A DNA stretch of 8,436 bases from Candidatus Acidiferrum typicum (GCA_002478115.1 DLMH01000034.1:1-8436), one strand, 5' to 3'. Positions 1 through 6,734 are shown, counted from the first letter of the stretch. The notes: generated by a model not told the origin, from the letters alone. Made by a program: numbers and translations.

Positions 1-185
1 TTAGTATGAGAAATTCGGGCTAAAGGTGAGCTTGAAATTGGGTGAATGTGATTGTAGAGGAAGTCGCGGAAAGTGGGGCGAAATTGTCGGGGACATGTGC
101 CGAATTGTGTTTCCCGGCAGGGCCTTGCCTCTGGAGTCACCATGCCGACTTGCGCGAAGTGCTGTTTTTCTGGTGAGATACGGGG
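1..185. other. Upstream region of the sensor kinase, no gene seen
   Basis: I see no convincing gene in this stretch. An open frame from about position 26 runs into the kinase gene in another frame and has no protein-like character. A weak sigma-70-like pair, TTGAAA at 32-37 and TAGAGG at 55-60 with 17 bp between them, could drive the kinase operon, but the -10 box is poor. GGCA and TTGC boxes near 116-129 resemble a -24/-12 promoter, but their spacing is one base short. A GGTGAG at 172-177 is a plausible ribosome binding site for the kinase. Confidence 0.5.
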
Positions 186-1271
186 ATGAAACTGCCCCAG
201 ACCGTGCGGTGGGCCACGGGAATCCGCTGGCAATGGAAAGTGTTCATCCCGATCATCGCGGTGTTGGCGCTGAGCCTGGTCGTCGTGACGGTGGTTTTGC
301 GGTCACTGGAAATTCAAAACGCCCAGTGGATTCTGCTGGCGGCGCTGGGCTTTGCCATCCTGCTCTGTTTTGTGCTGCTCTCCGTCCTGCTCGTCCTCGT
401 GGAGCGCCCGCTGGAAGAACTGATGGAGACGATTGAGCGCGTGCGCCATGGCGACCTCTCCACACGCGTGGGATTTGCCAAGAGGGACGATGACATCGGC
501 CGGCTGGGCCGCCAGTTCAACGAAATGGTCGAGCAGTTGAACGAGAGCCGGCGGAAACTCGAGGAATTTCACCAGCGTGAAATGGCGCGCGCGGAACACC
601 TGGCGACACTCGGCGAACTGGCCGCAGGTCTGGCCCACGAGATTCGCAACCCGCTAGCCGGAATTGCGGGTGTTGTGGACGTGATGAGCAAAGACTTGCC
701 AGCCAACAGCCCCAGCCGCGCAGTGACGGGGGACGTCCAGAAAGAGATTCGCCATATCCAGGACATTCTGAACGACCTGCTCTTCTACGCGCGGCCCCGG
801 CCGCCTGCTTTCCGCCCCAGCGATCTGAACACCACGATTGAGCAAGCGGTGATGCTCGCGCGCCAGCAGGTTCGCAACAAGCCGGTGCAGATCCTGTTCG
901 CACCAAATCCTTCTCTGCCGCTGGTGGACCACGATCCCGCGTTAATCCAGCAGGTGGTGTTGAATCTCCTGCTGAACGGCATTCAGGCCATTTCCGGTGC
1001 AGGCAAAGTGGAACTGACCACCGCCCGGGAGCAGGATCAGGCGATTGTGGAAGTGTCCGACACGGGGAAAGGGATACCTGCCGACGCGCTTCCCAAAATC
1101 TTTAAACCGTTTTTCACGACACGAAGCGAAGGCACGGGGCTGGGATTATCGCTGGCGAACGGTATCGTGCAGTCGCATGGAGGAACGATCGAAGTGAGCA
1201 GTGCGTCGGGAAAGGGCTCGCGGTTCCGGATCGAGTTGCCGTTGGAGCGCCCAAAGAAGGACCGGCTGTAG
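186..1271 (+). CDS. Membrane sensor histidine kinase (HAMP, HisKA, HATPase), NtrB/AtoS/ZraS-like
   Basis: This inner-membrane kinase should autophosphorylate on a histidine and pass the phosphate to the response regulator encoded next. Two membrane segments (about residues 19-38 and 48-72) are separated by only about nine residues, so there is no real periplasmic sensor domain. A HAMP linker follows (about 72-125), then the dimerisation and phosphoacceptor helix with HEIRNPL, His151. The ATPase domain shows the N box around Asn264, the G1 box DTGKG (292-296), an FKPFFTT F box and the G2 box GTGLGLS (316-322), so all catalytic motifs are intact. The ATG at 186 has GGTGAG eight bases upstream. 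The stop codon is 26 bp before the regulator gene, which suggests one operon. With no sensor domain, the signal may be read within the membrane, by the HAMP region or by a partner protein. Family assignment is firm; the stimulus is unknown. Confidence 0.93.
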   Translation: MKLPQTVRWATGIRWQWKVFIPIIAVLALSLVVVTVVLRSLEIQNAQWILLAALGFAILLCFVLLSVLLVLVERPLEELMETIERVRHGDLSTRVGFAKRDDDIGRLGRQFNEMVEQLNESRRKLEEFHQREMARAEHLATLGELAAGLAHEIRNPLAGIAGVVDVMSKDLPANSPSRAVTGDVQKEIRHIQDILNDLLFYARPRPPAFRPSDLNTTIEQAVMLARQQVRNKPVQILFAPNPSLPLVDHDPALIQQVVLNLLLNGIQAISGAGKVELTTAREQDQAIVEVSDTGKGIPADALPKIFKPFFTTRSEGTGLGLSLANGIVQSHGGTIEVSSASGKGSRFRIELPLERPKKDRL

Positions 1272-1297
1272 ACAGGGCATGGTGATAAAATAAGGGC

Positions 1298-2761
1298 ATG
1301 CCCCAAAAGCGAATCCTAATTGTTGACGACGAAAAGCTCGTCCGCTGGGCGCTGACGCAGAAGTGTACCGAATACGGCTACCAGAGCGTCGAGGCCGAAA
1401 CGGGCGAAGAGGCCTTGCGCAGTCTGCAGGGCGAAAGTGTGGACGCGGTTCTACTGGACGTGCACCTGCCAGACATGAGCGGGCTGGAAGTTCTGGAAAA
1501 GCTGAAGCAGGCGGGAGAGACGCGCAGCATCATCATGATGACCGCGGACCCGCAACTCGACGATGTGAAGGCGGCGCTGCGCATGGGCGCCTACGACTTC
1601 GTCGGCAAACCCATCAATTTTGAAGAGTTGGGCGTGACGCTGCAGAACGCGCTGGAAGCAGGCGCGCTGCGGACCGAGGTGGAATCGCTGCGCGGAGAGG
1701 TGCGGCGCCGCGCGGGCTATCACGAGGTCATAGGCGTATCGCGGAAGATCACCGAATTGATGAAGTTTGTGTACAAGGTCGCTGCCAGTGAAGCCGGTAC
1801 CATTCTGATACAAGGGGAGAGCGGCACGGGCAAGGACCTGGTGGCCAAGGCGATTCATTACCGCAGTTCCCGCTCGGAACGCCCCTTCGTGGCCATCAAC
1901 TGTTCGGCAATCCCCGAAACCCTGATCGAGGCGGAACTCTTCGGCCATGAAAAGGGTGCCTTTACGGACGCCAAGGCCATGAAGAAGGGCCTGTTCGAGA
2001 TTGCCGACGGCGGCACGCTGTTCCTGGACGAGATTGGTGAGCTTTCGCCGCTCCTGCAGGCAAAGCTCCTGCGCGTGCTGGAAGACCAGATGGTCCGGCG
2101 CGTGGGCGGCGTCCGCGATATTCAGGTGGAAGTGCGCGTGATTGCCGCGTCCAATCGGGATCTCGAGAAAGAAGTGCGGGAAGGGCGTTTCCGCCAGGAC
2201 CTCTACTACCGGCTGGCGATCATCGCCATTTATTTGCCGGCGTTGCGGGAACGGAAGGAAGACATTGTGCCGCTGGTGGAGTTTTTCCTGGCGCACTACA
2301 ACAAGAAGTTCCGCAAGGCTGTGCTGGGCCTGAGCGAGGAGACGCGAAGGCTGATGCTGAATTATGACTGGCCAGGAAATGTCCGCGAGCTAAAGAACGC
2401 TCTGGAGCGCGCCATGATTCTCGAGGAGGGCAATCAACTAAGGCCGGAGGACTTGCCGTTCTCCGTGGCCAGCGGCAAGAGCGGCGCAGTGCTGGGGGAG
2501 CACAAACTGGGCGCTCCGGTGGAAGCACAGCCTGCTCCGGGGAAACGGCGCTTGCCTGCTCTATCGATTCCCGAGGGCGGTACGTCGCTGGAGGATGTGG
2601 AGCATGCGCTCGTGGAGCTGGCGCTGCAGCAATCGCATGGCAACCAGATCAAGGCGGCAAAGCTCTTGAGCATCAGCCGGGACGCGCTGCGCTACAAAAT
2701 GAAGAAGTTTGGGCTGTCGCATAGCGAAGAGGAAGAACCTGCGGCGCCGGCGAATCCCTGA
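1298..2761 (+). CDS. Sigma-54-dependent response regulator, NtrC family
   Basis: This is a cytoplasmic transcription activator that, when phosphorylated, should oligomerise and use ATP to open sigma-54 promoters. The receiver domain (about 4-120) has the acidic pair DD in ILIVDDE, phosphoacceptor Asp54 in LLDVHLP and the conserved Lys in GKPI. The AAA+ domain (about 143-380) has Walker A GESGTGKD (173-180), Walker B FLDE with Asp244-Glu245 and an arginine-rich sensor II region, WPGNVREL. The sigma-54 contact loop reads GAFTDA (220-225) instead of the usual GAFTGA. A linker of about 40 residues leads to a Fis-type helix-turn-helix (about 431-474, ending [12 protein letters not shown]). Length (487 aa) is normal for the family. 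The ATG at 1298 follows AAGGG, with GGTGAT further upstream. It is almost certainly the partner of the kinase just before it. A sigma-54-type promoter lies about 690 bp downstream, before the stress-protein gene, and is its most obvious candidate target. Confidence 0.95.
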   Translation: MPQKRILIVDDEKLVRWALTQKCTEYGYQSVEAETGEEALRSLQGESVDAVLLDVHLPDMSGLEVLEKLKQAGETRSIIMMTADPQLDDVKAALRMGAYDFVGKPINFEELGVTLQNALEAGALRTEVESLRGEVRRRAGYHEVIGVSRKITELMKFVYKVAASEAGTILIQGESGTGKDLVAKAIHYRSSRSERPFVAINCSAIPETLIEAELFGHEKGAFTDAKAMKKGLFEIADGGTLFLDEIGELSPLLQAKLLRVLEDQMVRRVGGVRDIQVEVRVIAASNRDLEKEVREGRFRQDLYYRLAIIAIYLPALRERKEDIVPLVEFFLAHYNKKFRKAVLGLSEETRRLMLNYDWPGNVRELKNALERAMILEEGNQLRPEDLPFSVASGKSGAVLGEHKLGAPVEAQPAPGKRRLPALSIPEGGTSLEDVEHALVELALQQSHGNQIKAAKLLSISRDALRYKMKKFGLSHSEEEEPAAPANP

Positions 2762-3100
2762 GCGTCGATCCCTTGCGGGTCCACGTTTCCAAATTAAAGA
2801 GAAAGAGTCGAGAGGAGCGGCAGGCCCCTGGCAGCGGAGCCAAGTGGTCGAGCTCGGCCTCCCCTCACGTGCCTGCTTCGACCGCGCCCCAGTGGGGGCA
2901 TGTAGCTGTGGGTGAGAAAACACGGGGTAGAGTGAAATGCCCCATGGAAAGGCAGTTCCCGTCTGCGCCACGCCATGGCATTGCTTCTAACAGCCGTATT
3001 TACAGCAAGATCCTAGGGTAGGCGGGGAGCGCCACAAAGGAACCCTAGATGCAAGATAGGACAGCGCGCAGCAATGAGGCAATGGAGCGATTGTCGAATA
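2762..3100. other. Intergenic region with scattered small hairpins, no gene seen
   Basis: Short open frames here overlap on both strands and none looks like a protein. Inverted repeats visible are GGTCGAGCTCGGCC at 2847-2860 (near-palindrome), GCCCC at 2886-2890 with GGGGC at 2895-2899, GGGGCAT at 2895-2901 with ATGCCCC at 2937-2943 (exclusive of the previous pair), CTAGGGT at 3013-3019 with ACCCTAG at 3042-3048, and GCGCAGC at 3066-3072 with GCTGCGC at 3101-3107. In GC-rich DNA several of these could be chance. They may form a 5' part of the RNA proposed just downstream. I see no clear terminator with a T run after the regulator gene and no convincing promoter; TATTTA at 2997-3002 lacks a good -35 box. 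Confidence 0.4.
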
Positions 3101-3288
3101 GCTGCGCAGTGGGCGTTCCTTTCAGGGCGTTTGCGTTCGTGGGCAAGGCTGAAACGGAAACGTCGTAGAAAGGGGCGCCCACAAAATGACTTTGCAGCGG
3201 CCAGCACGACTACAACGAAGCGTTGAATAGTCGACCGCGAACGCCCGCATGACGGGCTCATCCATTAGCTGGCCGCTGCCTCTTTTTT
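3101..3288 (+). ncRNA. Candidate structured RNA with terminator-like 3' end
   Basis: This stretch has unusually strong RNA folding potential. Positions 3109-3123 pair with 3168-3182 over 15 continuous base pairs, two of them G-U. The same arm continues after a small internal loop as 3126-3132 with 3158-3164. Next, GCAGCGGCCAGC at 3194-3205 pairs perfectly over 12 bp with 3268-3279 and closes a junction holding two hairpins: 3207-3217 with 3221-3233 (two-base bulge, AAG loop) and GCCCG/CGGGC at 3243-3257. Six T at 3283-3288 follow the closing stem almost directly, as in an intrinsic terminator, which sets the strand as +. GCAGC at 3194-3198 can alternatively pair with GCTGC at 3101-3105, so two folds compete. 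I do not recognise it as 6S RNA, RNase P RNA, tmRNA or SRP RNA. The 5' end is unknown and may lie further upstream. Expression is not shown by the sequence. Confidence 0.4.
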
Positions 3289-3315
3289 AGGCCAGGGTTT
3301 GGGGCTGGTGGCCAG
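3269..3315. promoter_or_regulatory. Cluster of CTGGCC/GGCCAG repeats, possible activator binding sites
   Basis: CTGGCC at 3269-3274 is the inverse of GGCCAG at 3290-3295, and GGCCAG recurs at 3310-3315, exactly 20 bp (about two helical turns) later. The last copy is also part of CTGG-N3-CCAG at 3305-3315. The cluster lies about 150-200 bp upstream of the -24/-12 promoter at 3452, a normal distance for the enhancer-like sites of NtrC-family regulators. The first copy overlaps the stem of the proposed RNA, so it may have a structural role instead. The link to the regulator is inference. Confidence 0.25.
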
Positions 3316-3451
3316 TCTCTTCCCGCTGTTCATTCCCCACAGATTTAGGTGATTCGGCGCACAATTCTGCGGCAGTTGGCTCAGTTACACTGCAGTAAAC
3401 TTAAAAAGTGACGCAAACTCTTTCTTTCCAGCGACTAAGAAGGGCGCACTG

Positions 3452-3467
3452 TGGAACGGAACGTGCA
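3452..3467 (+). promoter_or_regulatory. Sigma-54 (-24/-12) promoter of the universal stress protein gene
   Basis: The sequence TGGAACGGAACGTGCA matches the sigma-54 consensus TGGCACG-N4-TTGCW at every defined position except two. The invariant GG (3453-3454) and GC (3465-3466) are exactly 10 bp apart, as required. Transcription would start near 3478, giving a leader of about 56 nt before the ATG at 3534. A gene for a sigma-54 activator lies immediately upstream, which strengthens the call. No equally good sigma-70 promoter was seen before this gene. Confidence 0.6.
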
Positions 3468-3533
3468 CTCTTGTAGGTTTGAGATATCGCTGCCATCAGT
3501 CTGGGCCACAGGGGGGAAGTTGAGGAGGGAGTC

Positions 3534-4451
3534 ATGCCGCAAGTAATGGAGCCCAAGGAGAAGGCCAAGACAGTCCAGAATAAGATGGTTTCCCTCACCA
3601 AGATTCTTGTGACCACCGATTTTTCGGAAGTCTCCGACCACGCGTTGGACTACGCCATTGCGATGGCCAAGCGCTACGATGCGCGGATTTACCTCACCCA
3701 CGTCATTACACCGGATCCATTCCAGTTCGCCGAGCCACAACTGGCGCAGGCCACCTACGAAAAGGTGCGCCAGGCCGCCGAAGAAGGAATTACTGACATC
3801 CTGATCTCCGGGAAACTGCGCGGCGTACCCCATGAAGTGCTGATGGAAGAGGGCAACGTCTGGGCGACGCTGGAAAAGCTGATCGCCGAGCATGAGATCG
3901 ACCTGGTGGTGGCCGGGACGCACGGCCGCGGCAAGGTCCAAAAGATCCTTATCGGCTCCGTTGCCGAGGAAATTTTCCGGCAGTCCGACAGTCCGGTTCT
4001 GACGGTGGGTCCTTTGGTGAAGGACACCGTGAAAAAGGAAGTGGAGTTGAAGAACATTTTGTTCGCGACCGACTTTGGGCCAGGTGCGGAGAAAGCTGCC
4101 GCTTACGCTTTCTCCCTCGCCCAAGAGCATGGCGCGCATCTGACGCTGCTGCATGTGATTGAAAGCGCCGCGGCCTATACGGAAGAGAGCGTGGCCCGGC
4201 AGCGGGAGAGCAATGTGGTGCGCATGAAACAACTCATGCCCGCCGGCACCGAGAACTGGTGCAAACCAGAGTTCCGGGTCACCTTTGGCGCCGCCGTGGA
4301 AGAGATTCTGCTGGCAACCAGGGAATCGAAGACGGATCTGATCGTAATGGGCGCCAAGCCGCGGAAGAGTCTGGCAGGCCATGTGCCTCTCACGATTGCC
4401 TATAACGTAGTGATCAAGGCGCCTTGCCCGGTGCTGACGGTTCGCGGTTGA
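3534..4451 (+). CDS. Tandem universal stress protein (two UspA domains)
   Basis: This cytoplasmic protein of 305 residues contains two UspA folds in a row. Domain 1 starts at KILVTTDFSE (about residue 23) and carries the full ATP-binding signature G-2x-G-9x-G-S as GTHGRGKVQKILIGS (128-142), ending SPVLTVGP. Domain 2 starts near residue 170 (KNILFATDF) and ends CPVLTVRG, but its nucleotide motif is degraded: MGAKPRKS (272-279) has Pro in place of the second Gly. One domain should bind ATP while the other probably serves for dimer contacts. The ATG at 3534 is chosen because GAGGAGG lies about seven bases upstream; an ATG at residue 18 (3585) would also precede domain 1. The gene has its own sigma-54-type promoter and ends before a strong terminator. 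USPs typically act in survival of starvation, redox or respiratory stress; the exact role here is not shown. Confidence 0.92.
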   Translation: MPQVMEPKEKAKTVQNKMVSLTKILVTTDFSEVSDHALDYAIAMAKRYDARIYLTHVITPDPFQFAEPQLAQATYEKVRQAAEEGITDILISGKLRGVPHEVLMEEGNVWATLEKLIAEHEIDLVVAGTHGRGKVQKILIGSVAEEIFRQSDSPVLTVGPLVKDTVKKEVELKNILFATDFGPGAEKAAAYAFSLAQEHGAHLTLLHVIESAAAYTEESVARQRESNVVRMKQLMPAGTENWCKPEFRVTFGAAVEEILLATRESKTDLIVMGAKPRKSLAGHVPLTIAYNVVIKAPCPVLTVRG

Positions 4452-4465
4452 GTTTCCTCAAGGGA

Positions 4466-4497
4466 GCGGAATCCCGGTCCCCGGGATCCGCATCCCG
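4466..4497 (+). other. Two mutually exclusive hairpins just after the stress-protein gene
   Basis: GCGG plus ATCCCGG (4466-4477, one bulged A) pairs with CCGGGATCCGC (4481-4491) around a three-base loop. Alternatively CGGGAT (4482-4487) pairs with ATCCCG (4492-4497) around CCGC. Both use 4482-4491, so only one can form. They begin 15 bases after the stop codon and precede the terminator. They could protect the mRNA 3' end or be a decayed repeat. Confidence 0.35.
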
Positions 4498-4503
4498 AGT
4501 AAC

Positions 4504-4556
4504 AAGGCGGTGCTGCTTCCTCCCCCCAGCTGAACAGCACCGCCTTTTGCTTTGTT
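4504..4556 (+). terminator. Intrinsic terminator of the stress-protein gene
   Basis: AAGGCGGTGCTG (4504-4515) and CAGCACCGCCTT (4535-4546) form a perfect 12-bp stem with a 19-nt loop. The T-rich stretch TTTTGCTTTGTT follows, broken by G and C, so efficiency may be moderate. It lies about 50 bp after the stop codon of the stress-protein gene. Confidence 0.8.
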
Positions 4557-4638
4557 ACGATGCCCTTATCTAAACCTGACATCCGAAGTTCACCAATTGC
4601 AGGCGAGCGCATCTCGTTTTGTTTCAAATGATTATCCT

Positions 4639-4684
4639 GTGATGACCCAACTTCGCCGAAGTTGGATGCGCCCACGTCATCCAC
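4639..4684. repeat. Nested palindrome in the convergent spacer
   Basis: CCAACTTCG (4647-4655) and CGAAGTTGG (4657-4665) form a 19-nt odd palindrome. It is enclosed by GATGAC (4641-4646) pairing with GTCATC (4676-4681); adding GTG/CAC at 4639-4684 extends the stem past one bulged C. It lies between convergent genes and could be a repeat unit or act in mRNA 3'-end formation. No T run follows on either strand. Confidence 0.45.
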
Positions 4685-4694
4685 CGCCCAAAAC

Positions 4695-4750
4695 CTGTCA
4701 TTTCGACCGGAGGGACGGCGCTTTTTGCCGTCCCGGAGCGGAGAAATTCC
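4695..4750. repeat. Dispersed palindromic repeat-like element (TCATTTCGACC type)
   Basis: The element begins TGTCATTTCGACCGGAG and ends CGGAGCGGAGAAATTCC, with ATTTC (4700-4704) and GAAAT (4743-4747) inverted to each other. Its core is a perfect 8-bp hairpin, GGGACGGC (4712-4719) with GCCGTCCC (4727-4734), around a T-rich loop. From memory, similar TCATTTCGACC...GGAGAAAT strings occur repeatedly between genes in acidobacterial and some other genomes. It lies downstream of the minus-strand membrane protein gene, so the hairpin may also stabilise or end that mRNA. Only one copy is visible here. Confidence 0.5.
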
Positions 4751-4831
4751 TCTTCGACTTCGGATTTCAGGCTAAGACGCCGCCTGGGTGTGGTCGCCAA
4801 CAAACTCGAATGGCGCACCTGGTTGAAGAAT

Positions 4832-6340
4832 TCAGCGTGAAAAGATGACTGCGACAGGATCTTCGTATACGCGTTTCCATTCTGTCTGCGTCCGAAGAAA
4901 CGCGGCTAGATTCGAGTGCGATTCCACCAGAACCGTGCGGATACCATCGTGATTCAGCGCAACCCGGGGATCCGTGTTGACTTCGTAGACCTGGATGAAA
5001 TTATCGAGGAATGTGTGCCCGTAAAGATCCGTGCGTCCGTCGATGTACACTCGATAGCGCGGATACAGCCGCCAGATTAGGTACCCACCAAAATCATACG
5101 AATTGAAGAGAGGAGCAGGGAGCTTCTGGGCATCGAGAAACGAAGCGGCGCGCGCGGGAAAGCGGGACTGCTCCCTGTCTAATTCCGCGGCGATGTGGTC
5201 GCTTACAACATTGGCGCAGACCACGGCGACCAGGAGCACAGCGGAGGCCTGAAAAGCTTTTTGGAGGCCAAAACCCCAGGCTGGAAATTTCCAAGCGGGC
5301 AAGAAAGCGTACTCAGCGAGCAGCGGGAAGGCCACCAGCACAAAAAATGGCAAGTTGCGCATGGAATAGAGCGCGGCATATGAGAAAGAGATGAGGAGCA
5401 GGATTTGGCTGGGCCTTGGCCGTTTCGGAGAAAGGGCCAGCACAGCCACAGTGAGAAGCATCAGCACCGCAAAGGGACGAAAGATCGCTAAGTGAAAGTC
5501 GGGAGAACGCCACTCCATAATGTCCGTCTGTGCTCCCCAGGCTTTGAGCGTCACAAAGGGATACGTAAACATGGCGAAGCCGTTGGGATTGAGAGGCACA
5601 ACCATCAAACAAGCAACGCAGGCCAGTAGAAGCCAGACAACCCGCCGTTTCGTCGTGACGGCGTCTGCCTGACCCGCGAGCCAATCGGCGACAGCACCTG
5701 CCGCGAAAAGAAGAATGAGCGTGAGGCCAAGGACGTAGCCGCCGTGAAGGTTAACCCAGAGAATCGTGAGCAGAGGCAGCAGGATAAGCAACCTATACGA
5801 ACCGTTCTGGAAATACCGGCTCAGCACGAAGAGAAAAGCAGAAGCCAGAAGATATGAAAAGATTTGGGGGCGCACGGAAAAAATGGCGCTGGCGGCCCAT
5901 ACACCCAGAGCCAGCGAGAGAATTCTGGCAACCAAGGGCCCTCCGGAGCGCTCGTAGGCGAACCAAAGAGCAAGCGTGAGAACGAAGGCAGTCAGGAGCA
6001 GGAGTCCTGCGGAGCCGATCATGGAATACGCGAAGTAAAAGATGACGCCGGAGAGCCATTCATGAACGGTCCAGGGCTTTCCTGCGATCGTGGCAGAAAA
6101 CGGATCGGTATGAGGGATGGAGTGGTTTTGCAGGATGTAACGGCCAGTGCTGAGATGCCACCACATGTCGGCGGACGGAATAGTAGGGACGCAAAAAGCA
6201 AATACGCCGAGGAACAGGATCGCGGTAATCCAGTGGCGAGAAAGTCCTGTGTTTTTGGGCCCAGTCTCTCCCGCGGCGGCGTAGTGTGCCCCCTGCGAGG
6301 AGATGTCGTGATCCGGAGTTTCCGTGCCGCGCGCTTCCAT
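4832..6340 (-). CDS. Multi-pass membrane protein, GT-C glycosyltransferase-like
   Basis: This inner-membrane protein of about 502 residues has some 11-12 hydrophobic segments between residues 37 and about 365, then a soluble C-terminal part. The first long loop carries ADMWWHL (57-63), DPFS (79-82) and HEWL (93-96). An acidic residue after the first membrane helix is typical of GT-C enzymes, which use lipid-linked sugars, so Asp58 is a candidate catalytic base. The C-terminal part has the block FNSYDFGGYLIW...YIDGRTDLYG (412-441). I recall similar uncharacterised proteins in acidobacteria; donor and acceptor are unknown. The frame is open back to a GTG at 6472, with another ATG at 6427, but the extra 44 residues are not protein-like and no start has a good ribosome binding site, so the ATG at 6340 is a judgement. 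It converges on the stress-protein gene. A polymer ligase or another lipid-carrier enzyme is an alternative. Confidence 0.75.
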   Translation of the reverse strand: MEARGTETPDHDISSQGAHYAAAGETGPKNTGLSRHWITAILFLGVFAFCVPTIPSADMWWHLSTGRYILQNHSIPHTDPFSATIAGKPWTVHEWLSGVIFYFAYSMIGSAGLLLLTAFVLTLALWFAYERSGGPLVARILSLALGVWAASAIFSVRPQIFSYLLASAFLFVLSRYFQNGSYRLLILLPLLTILWVNLHGGYVLGLTLILLFAAGAVADWLAGQADAVTTKRRVVWLLLACVACLMVVPLNPNGFAMFTYPFVTLKAWGAQTDIMEWRSPDFHLAIFRPFAVLMLLTVAVLALSPKRPRPSQILLLISFSYAALYSMRNLPFFVLVAFPLLAEYAFLPAWKFPAWGFGLQKAFQASAVLLVAVVCANVVSDHIAAELDREQSRFPARAASFLDAQKLPAPLFNSYDFGGYLIWRLYPRYRVYIDGRTDLYGHTFLDNFIQVYEVNTDPRVALNHDGIRTVLVESHSNLAAFLRTQTEWKRVYEDPVAVIFSR

Positions 6341-6609
6341 AGTGTCCACGCAAACCAATTGGGGTATCCGAGCGAAAACTCGGGGGCCAAGAGAAGTGTA
6401 GTTAGGATTGCAGGAGGAGGCTTGCATAAAACGCGGGGAAGTTTCTAAGTCAGCAAGACGTGTTGCGATCACCGAGAGAAACTAGGCGCCTTGGGTCGCA
6501 TCGCGCCAGCAACAACTGGATGGATGCGTGCGGAGCACTTTCGAGCACCACAATTCTGCTACAGATCAGTGGCTGTCCGGAAAAAATGCCATTACTAAAG
6601 GGGAAACGA

Positions 6610-6636
6610 TGGTGCCCGGGGTGGGAGTCGAACCCC
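6610..6636 (-). other. tRNA 3'-end fragment, probable integrase attachment site
   Basis: Read on the minus strand, this is the 3' end of a tRNA: GGGTTCGACTCCCAC gives the T arm with a seven-base loop TTCGACT, then CCCGGGC would be the 3' acceptor strand, then A73 and CCA. Only three of five T-stem pairs fit; beyond position 51 the match breaks, and no GCCCGGG 5' strand occurs at tRNA distance upstream. The gene is therefore not a working tRNA but a remnant of about 26 nt. Tyrosine recombinases of integrative elements commonly target exactly this part of tRNA genes and leave a copy at the far end of the element. A GCCCGGG acceptor stem suits a leucine tRNA, but the isotype cannot be settled from this piece. 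Confidence 0.65.
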
Positions 6637-6715
6637 TCGGGGGGATTGATACTACGTAACTTGTTGATCGCATGAGACTGCAAAAGAGAGAAAAACCGCA
6701 AAAACGCCGAACCGA

Positions 6716-6734
6716 GGTACACGCGGGGTACACG
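6716..6734. repeat. Short direct repeat GGTACACG, possible integrase arm sites
   Basis: GGTACACG occurs at 6716-6723 and again at 6727-6734, 11 bp apart or about one helical turn. The pair lies about 80 bp from the tRNA fragment, on the side where the integrated element should be, as arm-type sites of tyrosine recombinases do. Two 8-bp copies alone are weak evidence. Confidence 0.25.

Noticed and set aside
116..129. Sigma-54-like GGCA...TTGC upstream of the kinase
   Set aside because: The GG and GC are separated by 9 bp, whereas 10 bp is required, and the boxes form an imperfect palindrome by themselves.
26..436. Open frame of 136 codons overlapping the start of the kinase gene
   Set aside because: It overlaps the kinase in another frame, is Arg/Gly/Pro-rich as expected of shifted GC-rich coding DNA, and has no recognisable domain.
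1451..2296. Minus-strand open frame of 281 codons inside the response regulator
   Set aside because: It is antisense to an intact, motif-complete gene, and its His/Gln/Leu-rich composition is that of a shadow frame.
3013..3261. Minus-strand open frame of 82 codons in the intergenic region
   Set aside because: Arg/Cys-rich with no domain or ribosome binding site, and it covers the strongest inverted repeats, which explain the region better.
3101..3288. 6S RNA, RNase P RNA or tmRNA as identity of the structured region
   Set aside because: There is no single long rod with a central bubble, no RNase P conserved blocks and no tRNA-like end with CCA or tag peptide frame.
3435..4382. Minus-strand open frame of 315 codons opposite the stress-protein gene
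   Set aside because: Long antisense frames are common opposite GC-rich genes; this one lacks any domain, while the + strand has both Usp domains, a ribosome binding site and a terminator.
6610..6690. Complete tRNA gene on the minus strand
   Set aside because: Only the T loop, half the T stem, the 3' acceptor strand and CCA are present; no 5' acceptor, D arm or anticodon arm can be found.
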